DNA of 64,000 bases, taken from Flammeovirgaceae bacterium BBD 1991-12. Its GTDB lineage: Bacteria > Bacteroidota > Bacteroidia > Cytophagales > Cyclobacteriaceae. A program made the translations under genes and the position numbers. This document shows positions 53,878 to 62,933 of the stretch, in pieces. The stretch spans positions 1 through 64,000 of the forward strand of contig LYSV01000008.1 of the NCBI GenBank assembly GCA_001657315.1, written 5' to 3'. The notes under the pieces were generated by a model. The model saw nothing but the letters and a program-made list of their open reading frames with translations. It made no database searches and had not been told where the DNA came from. Within the stretch, counting starts at the first letter, position 1; the number at the start of each line of letters is the position of its first letter.

Positions 53878-54747
53878 ATGAACCGAAAACAAGCTATTAA
53901 AACCATTGTTGCCTCATCTACCGTACTTTTTTCATCCTTGAAAGGTACTTCTTCAGTTCGTTTGGACCATACTTCCAATACCCTGAAAGGTAATATTAAT
54001 CATTCTGCCTGTCGTTGGTGTTACTCCGGTATAGCCCTGGAAGAGCTTGCCGCGGCCGGAAAAGAAATGGGACTAAAATCGATCGAGTTATTGGAGCCGG
54101 ATGAGTATACAACCGTTACTGACATAGGCCTTACCTGTGCCATGGCAAACGGTAGCATGATCGGTATTCCCAATGGTTTTAACCATCCTGACAATCATCA
54201 AAAGCTAAAAAAAGACTTTTTTGAAAGATTACCTGTGGCAGCGGACCATGGCCTTACAAAAATGATCTGCTTTTCAGGAAATCACTGGGATGAATCTGGT
54301 AAGAAAGGCCTGGACTATTGCGCCAGGGGTCTGGAGCCAGTTGTCAGGGAAGCTGCGAAATATGGCATCGTGATATGCATGGAGCTATTGAACAGCAAGG
54401 TTAATCATCAAGGCTACCAGTGTGACCGAACTGAATGGGGCGTTCAGCTAGTGGATAAACTGGGCCTTGACAATTTCAAGCTGCTTTATGATATCTATCA
54501 CATGCAGGTCATGGAAGGGGATATCATTGCGACTATTACTAAATACGCCCAATACATGGGGCATTACCACACCGGCGGAGTACCCGGAAGAAATGAAATT
54601 GATGAAACACAGGAGCTGAACTACCCTGCGATCATGAGAGCCATTCTGGCCACAGGCTACAAAGGGTATGTGGGGCAGGAATTCATTCCCAAGGATCCGG
54701 CACCATTGCAAAGCCTGAAGCAGGGTGTATTGATTTGCGATGTTTAA
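53878..54747 (+). CDS. Sugar isomerase/epimerase of the TIM-barrel (hydroxypyruvate isomerase-like) family
   Basis: The 289-residue protein begins with a signal-like N-terminus (MNRKQAIKTIVASSTVLFSSL). The barrel pattern is that of AP-endonuclease-2-type isomerases: CRWCYSGIALEELAAAGKEMGLKSIELL, ICMELLNSKVNHQGYQCDRTEW, FKLLYDIYHMQVMEGD, GHYHTGGVPGRNEID and GYVGQEFIP. Metal ligands are the Glu in CMELLN, the Asp/His in YDIYH, the His in GHYH and the late Glu. It may act on a keto-sugar produced by the cluster downstream. DUF1080 follows by 12 bases. Confidence 0.85.
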   Translation: MNRKQAIKTIVASSTVLFSSLKGTSSVRLDHTSNTLKGNINHSACRWCYSGIALEELAAAGKEMGLKSIELLEPDEYTTVTDIGLTCAMANGSMIGIPNGFNHPDNHQKLKKDFFERLPVAADHGLTKMICFSGNHWDESGKKGLDYCARGLEPVVREAAKYGIVICMELLNSKVNHQGYQCDRTEWGVQLVDKLGLDNFKLLYDIYHMQVMEGDIIATITKYAQYMGHYHTGGVPGRNEIDETQELNYPAIMRAILATGYKGYVGQEFIPKDPAPLQSLKQGVLICDV

Positions 54748-54759
54748 CACTGTCACTGA

Positions 54760-55491
54760 ATGAAATATTTATTCACATTTTCTTTGTTGCTTGTGTTTGT
54801 CATTGGTTATGGTCAGAAAGAAAAAGACCCTACAGCAACTGAAATATGGGATCCAAAACCTGAAATTGTAACACCCGGAGCCAGTATGGTTGAGCCACCC
54901 TCCGATGCCATTGTTCTTTTTGATGGAAGCTCACTGGATTCATGGACCCACATGGACGGCAGTCCGGTAAAATGGAAACTGGAAGACGGCGCGATGACAG
55001 TAGTCAAATCGACAGGCGACATCAAGACCAGGGAGAGCTTTGAAGATGTGCAGCTTCATGTGGAATGGTGCACACCGGCCGAGGTAAGCAGCAAGGACCA
55101 GGGCAGAGGAAACAGCGGAGTATGGCTGCAGGAAAGGTATGAGGTGCAGATCCTGGACAGTTACAACAACCAAACCTATGTCAACGGGCAGGCTGGTTCC
55201 ATCTACAAACAGCACCCTCCACTGGTCAACGCATGCAAGGGTCCCGGAGAATGGCAGTCCTATGACATAATCTATCAGGCGCCACGATTCAATGAAAAGG
55301 GCCGGTTACTGATCCCTGCCAGGGTGACTGTTCTGCACAATGGTGTGCTGATACAAAACCATATCGAAATATGGGGGCCTGTGGAATACCGCGGTCTGCC
55401 ACAATACAAAAAACACGGCCCTGCCTCAATACGCCTTCAGGATCATGGCAATCCTGTGAGTTTCAGAAATATATGGGTGAGGAGGCTTTAG
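54760..55491 (+). CDS. DUF1080 (3-keto-disaccharide hydrolase) family protein
   Basis: The 243-residue protein has a signal peptide (to about VIGYG, residue 19). The DUF1080 concanavalin-like domain is seen in IVLFDGSSLDSWTHMDG, ETRESFEDVQLHVEWCTP-like edge strands, GRGNSGVWLQERYEVQILDS and IRLQDHGNPVSFRNIWVRRL. Recent work assigns members to cleavage of 3-keto-glycosides. It belongs to the sugar-oxidation cluster with the isomerase before and the GMC/subunit-3 pair after it. Confidence 0.9.
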   Translation: MKYLFTFSLLLVFVIGYGQKEKDPTATEIWDPKPEIVTPGASMVEPPSDAIVLFDGSSLDSWTHMDGSPVKWKLEDGAMTVVKSTGDIKTRESFEDVQLHVEWCTPAEVSSKDQGRGNSGVWLQERYEVQILDSYNNQTYVNGQAGSIYKQHPPLVNACKGPGEWQSYDIIYQAPRFNEKGRLLIPARVTVLHNGVLIQNHIEIWGPVEYRGLPQYKKHGPASIRLQDHGNPVSFRNIWVRRL

Positions 55492-55544
55492 TGTTCCAAG
55501 TTTAATGTTCAAAGTTACCTAAATGTTGAACTTTGAACCATTAT

Positions 55545-56129
55545 TCACGTTGCCCAGGTCCTGCCACCTGCCTCCTGTACGGTGATGCATCCGTTGTATT
55601 CAACAGGTATGGCTTTGTACTGAAGTACCTGGGTGGCTCCTACCTCTGAAGTGAAATAACCAAGCAGCGTAAGTTCCTTTATCATCCAGAAAAAAGGTCT
55701 TTCCTTTTTCGGAAAGCTTTTTTTATAGATCTCCTGATTCTTTTTCTGCAAAAACCCGTCCCTTTTTTCCTGCTTCAGATCTACAAATTTATCTCCCATT
55801 AGCTGAAGGCACTCTTCATCAAAAGCCTGCAGGCCCTCAATAAACCGGGAGCGTTGCTCCTCCCTATATATCTGACTTACCATTTCTTCAATAAAGCCGG
55901 GTACACCAACACCCTTAGCCCCCGGGGTGGCTGTTTTGGGGATGATACCTTCACTCACTTCCATCACAAGCATGGCCTGTTCTTCTGTAAAAAATGTGGG
56001 AGTCCAGTTCAACTCAGGACGCGAGGAACATCCGTTGAGCACTCCCAAAACAGATGGAGCAGACAGCGCCCCTCCCATGATCAAAGCTGTTCTTTTCAGC
56101 GCTTCTCTTCTATCTATGGACATGGTCAA
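55545..56129 (-). CDS. Gluconate 2-dehydrogenase subunit 3 family protein
   Basis: The 194-residue protein has a Tat-like signal (SIDRREALKRTALIMGGALSAPSVLG), then the subunit-3 domain: FFTEEQAMLVMEVSEGIIPKTATPGAKGVGVPGFIEEMVSQIY. Subunit 3 is a helper needed for export or maturation of the GMC partner, which is encoded 6 bases upstream in the same operon. Confidence 0.9.
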   Translation of the reverse strand: MTMSIDRREALKRTALIMGGALSAPSVLGVLNGCSSRPELNWTPTFFTEEQAMLVMEVSEGIIPKTATPGAKGVGVPGFIEEMVSQIYREEQRSRFIEGLQAFDEECLQLMGDKFVDLKQEKRDGFLQKKNQEIYKKSFPKKERPFFWMIKELTLLGYFTSEVGATQVLQYKAIPVEYNGCITVQEAGGRTWAT

Positions 56130-56135
56130 TGATTT

Positions 56136-57836
56136 TTAAAGGTTTTGCTTTTTCATTTCCTTCACGGCATGATTGGCCGCCCTTGCAGTGAGTGCCATAT
56201 ATGTTAGTGAAGGGTTTTGACAGGCGGAAGACGTCATTGCAGCTCCATCCGTACAGAAGACGTTAGGTACCGTATGTATTTGGTTCCATTTATTCAGCAC
56301 AGAGGTTTTCCGGTCGCGTCCCATTCTCGCCGTTCCCATTTCATGGATCCCCAGACCGGGCCCTCCAATATTATCAAAAGCTGCAACATTCTTCAAGCCG
56401 GAAGCCTCAAGCATTTCCACAGCAGAGTCCTTCATGTCCTTGCGCATATTCAATTCATTTTCCTTGAACTCACAGTCGATAATAAAAGTTGGCAGCCCAT
56501 GTTTGTCCAATTTGTCACTGGTAAGCTCCACTTTATTCTCATGATATGGCAAGCATTCTCCAAAGGCAGTCATCCCCATTCGCCATGCTCCGGGAGTTGT
56601 GATCGCCTGCTTCAGTTCCTTCCCTACCCCAAGCTCTGCAACTGCGGAAGTCCACCCTTGTCTGCCTGCACCACCCTGGTAACCAAACCCACGCAGGTAG
56701 TCGGAGCGTTGTTCCTTGATATTTCTGAACCGGGGTATGTAAATACCATTGGGTCGGCGGCCCGAGTAGTACATATCTTCGAAACCATCATATTCTCCTG
56801 AAGCTCCTACCTTAAAGTGGTGATCCATAAGATTATGCCCCAGCTCTCCGGAATCATTTCCCAGGCCATTGGGAAAGCGATCAGAGGTAGAGTTCAGCAT
56901 GATCCAGGTAGAGCCCAGCGCGGAGGCATTCAGAAAAACGATCCGTGCGTAAAACTCTTCGGTGAGACCTGATTCCGCATCCAGGATACGAACACCACTT
57001 GCCTTTTGCTTTTGAGCATCATAGATCACTTCAGTAACTATGGAATTGGGCCTTAGGGTCATGTTCCCCGTTCTTTCAGCTGCAGGTAATGTAGAGGCAT
57101 TACTACTGAAATAACCTCCAAAGGGACATCCACGCATGCAAAGGTTACGATAATGGCATTTCGACCGGCCATTGTGAGGCTGGGTAATATTGGCCGTTCT
57201 GCCTATGGTCATTAGCCGGCCGTCAAAATGTTCCGCTATCTTCTGCTTAACATGTTTTTCCAGGCAATTCATTTCCATAGGAGGTAAGAATTTGCCGTCC
57301 GGCAACTGAGGCAGGCCTTCTGCCTGCCCGCTGACACCAATGTAGGATTCTATATAGTCATACCATGGTTCTAAATCCCTATACCGGATAGGCCAATCCA
57401 CAGCTATCCCCTCTTTGGCATTCGCCTCAAAATCCAGATCACTGAGCCTGTAGCTTTGTCTCCCCCACATAATGGATCGTCCTCCCACGTGATAACCTCT
57501 GATCCAGTCAAACCTTTTGGTCTCCGTATACGGATGCTCGGTGTCCTTTGGCCACCAGTGTTTCGTAGAAGGTTTTATCGTATAGTTGGTCCTGCGCTGG
57601 ACCGGATAATCTTTCATTTCTTCCGCCGAAAGCCTGTCCGCATTGGGAAGCTCCCAGGGTTCCAGATTCATTGTTGGGTAGTCCTCCACGTGTTTTACCA
57701 TTCTGCCCCGTTCCAGGACCAACGTTTTCAACCCCTTTTCTGTGAGCTCTTTGGCGGCCCACCCCCCGCTTATACCTGTACCCACCACTATCGCGTCATA
57801 GGTATTCTGTTGCCTGGATCTGATGTTTAGGTTCAT
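56136..57836 (-). CDS. GMC oxidoreductase, gluconate/glucoside 3-dehydrogenase-like
   Basis: The 566-residue flavoprotein has the FAD site AIVVGTGISGGWAAKELTEKG (15-35) and the C-terminal GMC domain FCTDGAAMTSSACQNPSLTYMALTARAANHA. The sequence C227-x5-C233-x3-C237 (CHYRNLCMRGC) matches the 3Fe-4S-type cysteine motif known from FAD-glucose and fructose dehydrogenases, so electrons may pass to a cytochrome or quinone rather than to oxygen. Probable role: oxidation of a sugar hydroxyl, giving a 3-keto-sugar for DUF1080 and the isomerase. It lacks its own Tat signal and probably exports with subunit 3. Confidence 0.9.
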   Translation of the reverse strand: MNLNIRSRQQNTYDAIVVGTGISGGWAAKELTEKGLKTLVLERGRMVKHVEDYPTMNLEPWELPNADRLSAEEMKDYPVQRRTNYTIKPSTKHWWPKDTEHPYTETKRFDWIRGYHVGGRSIMWGRQSYRLSDLDFEANAKEGIAVDWPIRYRDLEPWYDYIESYIGVSGQAEGLPQLPDGKFLPPMEMNCLEKHVKQKIAEHFDGRLMTIGRTANITQPHNGRSKCHYRNLCMRGCPFGGYFSSNASTLPAAERTGNMTLRPNSIVTEVIYDAQKQKASGVRILDAESGLTEEFYARIVFLNASALGSTWIMLNSTSDRFPNGLGNDSGELGHNLMDHHFKVGASGEYDGFEDMYYSGRRPNGIYIPRFRNIKEQRSDYLRGFGYQGGAGRQGWTSAVAELGVGKELKQAITTPGAWRMGMTAFGECLPYHENKVELTSDKLDKHGLPTFIIDCEFKENELNMRKDMKDSAVEMLEASGLKNVAAFDNIGGPGLGIHEMGTARMGRDRKTSVLNKWNQIHTVPNVFCTDGAAMTSSACQNPSLTYMALTARAANHAVKEMKKQNL

Positions 57837-57920
57837 AATTATGTCAAAGAAAATGTATTAAAACCCTGAATATACTCCAAATTCTCAATGAACGAAAACC
57901 GCAGGTGTAAGTTGATATTA

Positions 57921-57956
57921 AACTAATTTTTTAGTTGTAAAACTAATTAATTAGTC
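57921..57956. promoter_or_regulatory. Pair of palindromic BlaI-type operators
   Basis: AACTAA-tttt-TTAGTT at 57921-57936 and ACTAATT-AATTAGT inside 57941-57956 have centres about 20 bp apart, two DNA turns, and lie just before the BlaI gene. The position and symmetry fit autorepression by a BlaI dimer pair; the same sites could affect the divergent GMC gene. Confidence 0.65.
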
Positions 57957-57994
57957 GTAATATTGTCTCAGACAGAAAAACTTACCCATTATCT

Positions 57995-58372
57995 ATGAAA
58001 GAACTTACCAAAGCTGAAGAACAGGTGATGCAGATCCTCTGGAGGCTCAAAAGTGGATTTGTAAAGGATATAATAGCCGAAATGCCAGCTCCCAAGCCTG
58101 CTTACAACACGGTTTCCACTATTGTGAGGATACTTGAGCAAAAGGGTTTTGTAGGACACAAGGCTTACGGCAAGACGTATGAGTACTATCCGTTGGTAGA
58201 CAAAGTACGGTATAGCAATTTCTATCTCAACAATTTCCTCAGTGGCTATTTCAGTGGGTCGTTTGAACGGCTTGTTTCCTTTTTCGCAAAGGAAAATGAC
58301 CTCGACATCAAGGATGTGGACGAGTTAATGAAGCATGTTAAGGAAAATCTGAACAAAGACAAGGATGAATAG
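57995..58372 (+). CDS. BlaI/MecI-type repressor
   Basis: The 125-residue protein has the winged-helix domain KAEEQVMQILWRLKSGFVKDIIAEMPAPKPAYNTVSTIVRILEQKGFVGH and a dimerisation helix at the end. Such repressors are inactivated by cleavage through M56 sensor proteases. It precedes and overlaps (8 bases) an M56 gene, and two palindromes lie upstream. Confidence 0.93.
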   Translation: MKELTKAEEQVMQILWRLKSGFVKDIIAEMPAPKPAYNTVSTIVRILEQKGFVGHKAYGKTYEYYPLVDKVRYSNFYLNNFLSGYFSGSFERLVSFFAKENDLDIKDVDELMKHVKENLNKDKDE

Positions 58373-60170
58373 CTTTACTAATTTCTTTATAGAGGCAAAT
58401 ATTTGCCTGCTGCTGCTGGGAGGATTCTATTTTCTGGTATTGAACAGGGAAATGCATTTCAGTTTCAAGCGGTTTTATATCCTCCTCATTCTGGCCATCA
58501 GTATTCTTATCCCTTTTCTAAGGTTTGATAATCCATTTTCAGAAGAGAATGGGATTCCATTTGTGGGTCAGTTGCAAACCATGGTCCTACCGGAAATAGT
58601 AATAAACGAAGCGAATGGTCCGTCCGAGACTGTGATCCCTACCAGTGGTTTTTCTACAGCTCTTTTTGTTGGCGCACTATATGTTTCCGGAGTACTGGTG
58701 TTACTCACCGTGCTGTGCTTCCAGTGCTTTCAGATCTTGAAGCTCTACCGGGTCAGAAAAAAGGAGAGAACCACTTCGGGAAAATATACATTCATTCCCA
58801 CGTATGGTCAATGGCCCACGTTCTCATTTTTCAATCTTCTGTTCTTTGATAATACCCTGAACCTGACTGCACCGGAAAAAGACCGGATACTACAGCATGA
58901 ACAGGTACATATCAATCAGCGCCATAGTCTCGATATTGTTTTTATGGAGTTGATAAAAATCCTCTTCTGGATCAATCCCATGGTTTGGATACTGAAAAGA
59001 TCTCTGCAAAACATCCATGAGTTTTTGGCTGACGAGCGTGTAGTAAAGCATAACGATCACAACGAATACGGAAGTCTGCTGGCCAAAATGGCTATGAAGC
59101 AAATGACACTGTCGCTCGGTCACCATTTTAACAAGTCACTTACCTTAAAACGTATAGAAATGATGAAAACACCTAAGAACAAACCTTCAGTCTGGAAATG
59201 GCTGAGCGTAATTCCAATGATCTTCATAATAGTGTTTGTGTTTAGCTGTAATGATGAAGTGATGAATGATGTCGACGAAGTGATGAAAACAGCAAGTCAA
59301 AGTGATGTGCCCGAACATTTACAGGGCGCTCTGGCTGATTTGCTTGAAAAATATCCTGACGCGGAATTTACCTATGTTAAGACTGATGTGGACAATGAGG
59401 ACCGTTTGAATAAACTAAAGGAAATTGCTGATCCGTCGAGTATCGGACATATTCGTGTAATGAAGGAAGAAGGAGTGATAGAACTACTGGTCAACAAAAA
59501 CGGCCCTTTGAGCAGCAATATCTCTAAACTAACCGTAAAAGGCTCTGACAAAGGCGAACTGTTTCAGATCGTTGACGAACCTGCTATGCCTCCCGGCGGA
59601 TATGAAGAGTTCTACCAATACATTGCCAATAACATGAAGTATCCCGCTCAGGCCAAAGAGGAAGGGATACAAGGCAAGGTATACATTCAGTTTGTTGTGG
59701 AAAAAGATGGAAGTATAACGGAGGTAAAGGCTGTTAAAGGTATTGGTGGAGGATGTGATGAAGAAGCCATTCGTGTAATGTCCTCGTCTGACAGGTGGAG
59801 TATCCCCAAACAGAACGGCCATGCGGTTAGACAAAGGATCATTCTTCCTGTCACCTTCAGGCTTTCCGGAGAAATCAGCAGTGGTCGCCATATCTACATG
59901 GAGAAAAATACCATCAGGGCAAAGGCCAAGTATACATACGATCATGAGATAACGGGCCGTGTGCTGTCAACGGAAACCGGGAAACCACTCCCTGGTGTCA
60001 ATGTAGTAATAAAGGGAACAACTGCCGGTACTGTCACCGATATAAAGGGGAACTACAAACTTCCTGCTCCAAAAGATGCGACCCTGATATTTTCATTCAT
60101 AGGAAAGGAAACCAAATTGATCAATATCGACGCCAAGTCAGTTGTCGACGTCCTTCTAAGCAACGATTAG
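58365..60170 (+). CDS. M56 (BlaR1-type) sensor with TonB domain and SusC-type carboxypeptidase-regulatory domain
   Basis: The 601-residue protein has four membrane helices in an M56 core with the zinc motif HEQVH (178-182) and the third ligand in the HEFLADE region (218-224). After a fourth helix (about 278-297) a stretch with a TonB C-terminal domain follows (KYPAQAKEEGIQGKVYIQFVVEKDGSITEVKAVKGIGGGCDEEA, about 410-490), and the chain ends with a carboxypeptidase-regulatory-like domain (GRVLSTETGKPLPGVNVVIKGTTAGTVTDIKGNYKLP, about 525-600), as found at the N-terminus of SusC porins. The combination is rare. It may sense the envelope or signal through TonB-dependent receptors. Confidence 0.9.
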   Translation: MNSFTNFFIEANICLLLLGGFYFLVLNREMHFSFKRFYILLILAISILIPFLRFDNPFSEENGIPFVGQLQTMVLPEIVINEANGPSETVIPTSGFSTALFVGALYVSGVLVLLTVLCFQCFQILKLYRVRKKERTTSGKYTFIPTYGQWPTFSFFNLLFFDNTLNLTAPEKDRILQHEQVHINQRHSLDIVFMELIKILFWINPMVWILKRSLQNIHEFLADERVVKHNDHNEYGSLLAKMAMKQMTLSLGHHFNKSLTLKRIEMMKTPKNKPSVWKWLSVIPMIFIIVFVFSCNDEVMNDVDEVMKTASQSDVPEHLQGALADLLEKYPDAEFTYVKTDVDNEDRLNKLKEIADPSSIGHIRVMKEEGVIELLVNKNGPLSSNISKLTVKGSDKGELFQIVDEPAMPPGGYEEFYQYIANNMKYPAQAKEEGIQGKVYIQFVVEKDGSITEVKAVKGIGGGCDEEAIRVMSSSDRWSIPKQNGHAVRQRIILPVTFRLSGEISSGRHIYMEKNTIRAKAKYTYDHEITGRVLSTETGKPLPGVNVVIKGTTAGTVTDIKGNYKLPAPKDATLIFSFIGKETKLINIDAKSVVDVLLSND

Positions 60171-60232
60171 CCTGGGTGTTTTAAAGGATCACCCGAGCAG
60201 GTATCCTTTTCCCAATAGAAAATGATCTTTAT

Positions 60233-61588
60233 ATGAATAGCTTTATCAATTACATTCTCGAAGCCAATGTTTGCCTGCTGGCATTGGGAGGGTTTTACTT
60301 TCTGGTACTTAAAAGGGAAAATCATTTTCAACTAAAGCGGATCTATATCCTTTTGGCAATACTGATAAGCCTGTCGGTACCACAATTTGATAATCCCTTT
60401 ATAGCTGGCAGTGGGCTACCGCTGCCGGAGGATCTTCAGGTAACAGTATTGCCGTCTGTTATGGAAGGGGTCGATTTGACTGCTTTTAATTCCAATTCAG
60501 GCCGGGGCTTTGGTTTGTATCTGATCCTTGCGGCATGTCTGATCTATCTTGTTGGTGTGCTTGTGTTGCTGGCGCTTCTGCTGTACCAGCTGTATCTGAT
60601 CCTGAAGTTGTTCCTCCTCAAAAAGGATGAAAGGCAGGTTTGGGAAAAACAGGTGATCATACCTACTCATGGCAAATGGCCAACCTTTTCGTTTTTTAAT
60701 CTGCTTTTCTTCGACAATACCATTGAACTCTCCTATCCGGAAAAACGGAAGATCATCGATCATGAAAGAGCGCATATCAGGCAATTCCACAGTGTAGATA
60801 TTCTCCTGATTGAACTGGTAAAGGCTTTTTTCTGGGTCAATCCCATCACATGGATGTTACGCAGATCCATGCAAAACATTCATGAGTTCCTCGCTGATGA
60901 AAGTGTAATTAAAAATTCAGACACCAGCGCCTACGGAACTTTGCTGGCAAAGATTGCCCTCACACAAAAGACTCTTTCACTTGGTCATCACTTTAACAGA
61001 TCATTAACCTTAAAGCGTATTGCAATTATGAAGGCACCCAAAAAGAAACCTGCTCTGTGGAAGTGGGCGGCAATTGCCCCGCTGGTTATGCTGATCACGC
61101 TGATCCTGAGCTGCCATTCTGAAATGACCGGTGACGACCTTATGGAAGAGGTGACCCAACTGACAGCACCCCCCACACCGGATGAAATCAGAATGCTTGA
61201 TGAAATAGTACTGGTGGGATACAGGGTGGATAAAAATTTATCAGACAACGATTTAAGGTCAGATGACCAGCATAATGACCTCACAAGTCTTACACAAGCT
61301 TATCCCGTGACCACGGTAGCCGGCGCAAAAAACTTTTACAATTATTTTGCAAGGAATATGAAATATCCCAAAGAAGCGCGAATGAACGGAGTAGAAGGTA
61401 AGGTTTTCGTCCAATTTGGTCTGGGAGATGATGGCAGAATAAAAGATGTGAATATTGTCAAAGGCATAGGTGGCGGCTGTGATGAAGAGGTGTTGCGCGT
61501 GATCAGGTCATTAAAAAAATGGACGGCTACGGGAGCAACTACAAAAAATAAAGTGATAGTACTGCCGGTTACCTTCAAGTTGGCATAA
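60233..61588 (+). CDS. Second M56 (BlaR1-type) sensor with TonB domain
   Basis: The 451-residue paralog of the preceding gene shares its N-terminus (MNSFINYILEANVCLLALGGFYFLVL) and keeps the zinc motif HERAH (177-181) and HEFLADES. A TonB C-terminal domain ends the protein (KYPKEARMNGVEGKVFVQFGLGDDGRIKDVNIVKGIGGGCDEEV); there is no carboxypeptidase-regulatory domain. The pair came from a tandem duplication followed by loss or gain of the last domain. It would cleave or activate the same BlaI repressor or a different target. Confidence 0.9.
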   Translation: MNSFINYILEANVCLLALGGFYFLVLKRENHFQLKRIYILLAILISLSVPQFDNPFIAGSGLPLPEDLQVTVLPSVMEGVDLTAFNSNSGRGFGLYLILAACLIYLVGVLVLLALLLYQLYLILKLFLLKKDERQVWEKQVIIPTHGKWPTFSFFNLLFFDNTIELSYPEKRKIIDHERAHIRQFHSVDILLIELVKAFFWVNPITWMLRRSMQNIHEFLADESVIKNSDTSAYGTLLAKIALTQKTLSLGHHFNRSLTLKRIAIMKAPKKKPALWKWAAIAPLVMLITLILSCHSEMTGDDLMEEVTQLTAPPTPDEIRMLDEIVLVGYRVDKNLSDNDLRSDDQHNDLTSLTQAYPVTTVAGAKNFYNYFARNMKYPKEARMNGVEGKVFVQFGLGDDGRIKDVNIVKGIGGGCDEEVLRVIRSLKKWTATGATTKNKVIVLPVTFKLA

Positions 61589-61677
61589 AACCTTTGGGAA
61601 AACATCTCATGCTTCTGTAAGGGCTTTGAAACAAGACTTTCGGAAGTCCTGATGCATTTCCTCTGGATACAGAAAAA

Positions 61678-61707
61678 GACACCGGAACCCTTTAAACTTC
61701 CGGTGTC
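61678..61707. repeat. Hairpin before the CapA gene
   Basis: GACACCGGAA (61678-61687) pairs with TTCCGGTGTC (61698-61707). The T-run lies on the minus-strand side only, so it would be a good terminator for minus-strand transcription but a poor one for the M56 operon. It ends 20 bases before the CapA start. Confidence 0.7.
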
Positions 61708-61727
61708 TGTGCTGTATATTGCAGGCA

Positions 61728-62933
61728 ATGTTCAAATGCTGCAAACTTCTTCTTCTCCTGGCCATTATAATCTTTATTTCTTCCTGTAAAGTAAGCCGGG
61801 TAACGACCCAGCCACCTGAACAGCAGGACTCCCTTTCAGTAAAAGAAACCGTACCCACAGATACGACGGTGGCCGTTGTTCAGGATTCCGTTGAGATAAA
61901 CGTACATCGGTTATTAAAGGATACCCTCACCATCATAGGCGTAGGGGACATAATGATGGGCACCAACTACCCGGACGACCGGTATCTGCCCCCGAATAAT
62001 GGTGCCTACCTGCTGGAAGAGGTGGACTCGATCCTCAGGGATGCCGACGTTACCTTTGGCAATCTGGAAGGTGTGATCCTGAATGAGGGCGGAGATCCCA
62101 AATACTGCCGTAATCCTGATGTTTGCTATATCTTTCGCTCTCCCGAATATATGGTCCAGCATTTAAAGGATGCCGGTTTTGATGTGATGAGCACCGCCAA
62201 TAATCACGCAGGGGACTTTGGTGACCCGGGCCGTAAAAATACCATGAGAGTACTGGATTCCCTTGGCTTGTGGCATGCCGGATTGGTATCCCGGCCATCG
62301 GCTACATTTATGATCGATGGCATGAAATATGGTTTTGCTGCTTTTGCTCCCAACAACGGCACAGTAAGCATCCATGATCTGGATGAGGCCCGACGGCTGG
62401 TCAGTCAGCTGGATTCCGTTTCAGATGTGGTCATCGTTTCCTTCCATGGTGGCGCCGAAGGAAGTAAACATCAGCACGTGCCCCGCCGCAATGAGATCTT
62501 CTACGGAGAGGACCGTGGCAATGTCTACGACTTCGCCCACAGCATGATCGATGCCGGGGCGGATATAGTTTTCGGGCATGGCCCTCATGTCACCCGTGCC
62601 GTTGATATCTACAAAAACCGTTTTATCATCTATAGCCTAGGCAATTTTTGTACCTATGCCCGTTTTAATCTGAGAGGTGATAACGGACTGGCACCCATTG
62701 TAAAAGTATTCACCACGCACAATGGCGAGTTCATTAAAGCAGTGGTCACTCCGGTTATCCAGAGGGCTCCAGGAGGACCAAAAATAGATCATGAGGGACG
62801 GGTTATCCGTAAATTAGTGGAACTCACCGAAAAAGATTTTCCTGAAGTGCCTGTTAGAATTGCCCCCGGTGGTATTATTACTTATATTCAAGATCAAAAT
62901 GTAACGGATGCCTTACAAGGAAAAAGTAATTGA
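61728..62933 (+). CDS. CapA-type (poly-gamma-glutamate synthesis/metallophosphatase-like) lipoprotein
   Basis: I use ATG 61728 (the frame extends three codons up to a TTG). The 401-residue protein has a lipoprotein signal with FISSC (about residue 20). The CapA domain is clear: LTIIGVGDIMMGTNYP, DVTFGNLEGVI, VMSTANNHAGDFG, DVVIVSFHGGAEGS, DAGADIVFGHGPHVTRAVDIYKNRFIIYSLGNF. CapA-like proteins are metal-dependent calcineurin-fold enzymes; here it may act on a surface polymer or peptide. It overlaps the MerR gene by 26 bases. Confidence 0.9.
   Translation: MFKCCKLLLLLAIIIFISSCKVSRVTTQPPEQQDSLSVKETVPTDTTVAVVQDSVEINVHRLLKDTLTIIGVGDIMMGTNYPDDRYLPPNNGAYLLEEVDSILRDADVTFGNLEGVILNEGGDPKYCRNPDVCYIFRSPEYMVQHLKDAGFDVMSTANNHAGDFGDPGRKNTMRVLDSLGLWHAGLVSRPSATFMIDGMKYGFAAFAPNNGTVSIHDLDEARRLVSQLDSVSDVVIVSFHGGAEGSKHQHVPRRNEIFYGEDRGNVYDFAHSMIDAGADIVFGHGPHVTRAVDIYKNRFIIYSLGNFCTYARFNLRGDNGLAPIVKVFTTHNGEFIKAVVTPVIQRAPGGPKIDHEGRVIRKLVELTEKDFPEVPVRIAPGGIITYIQDQNVTDALQGKSN

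Noticed and set aside
61678-61707. Hairpin as terminator of the M56 operon
   Set aside because: The T-run is on the minus-strand side, so it does not fit plus-strand termination; it is listed only as a hairpin.
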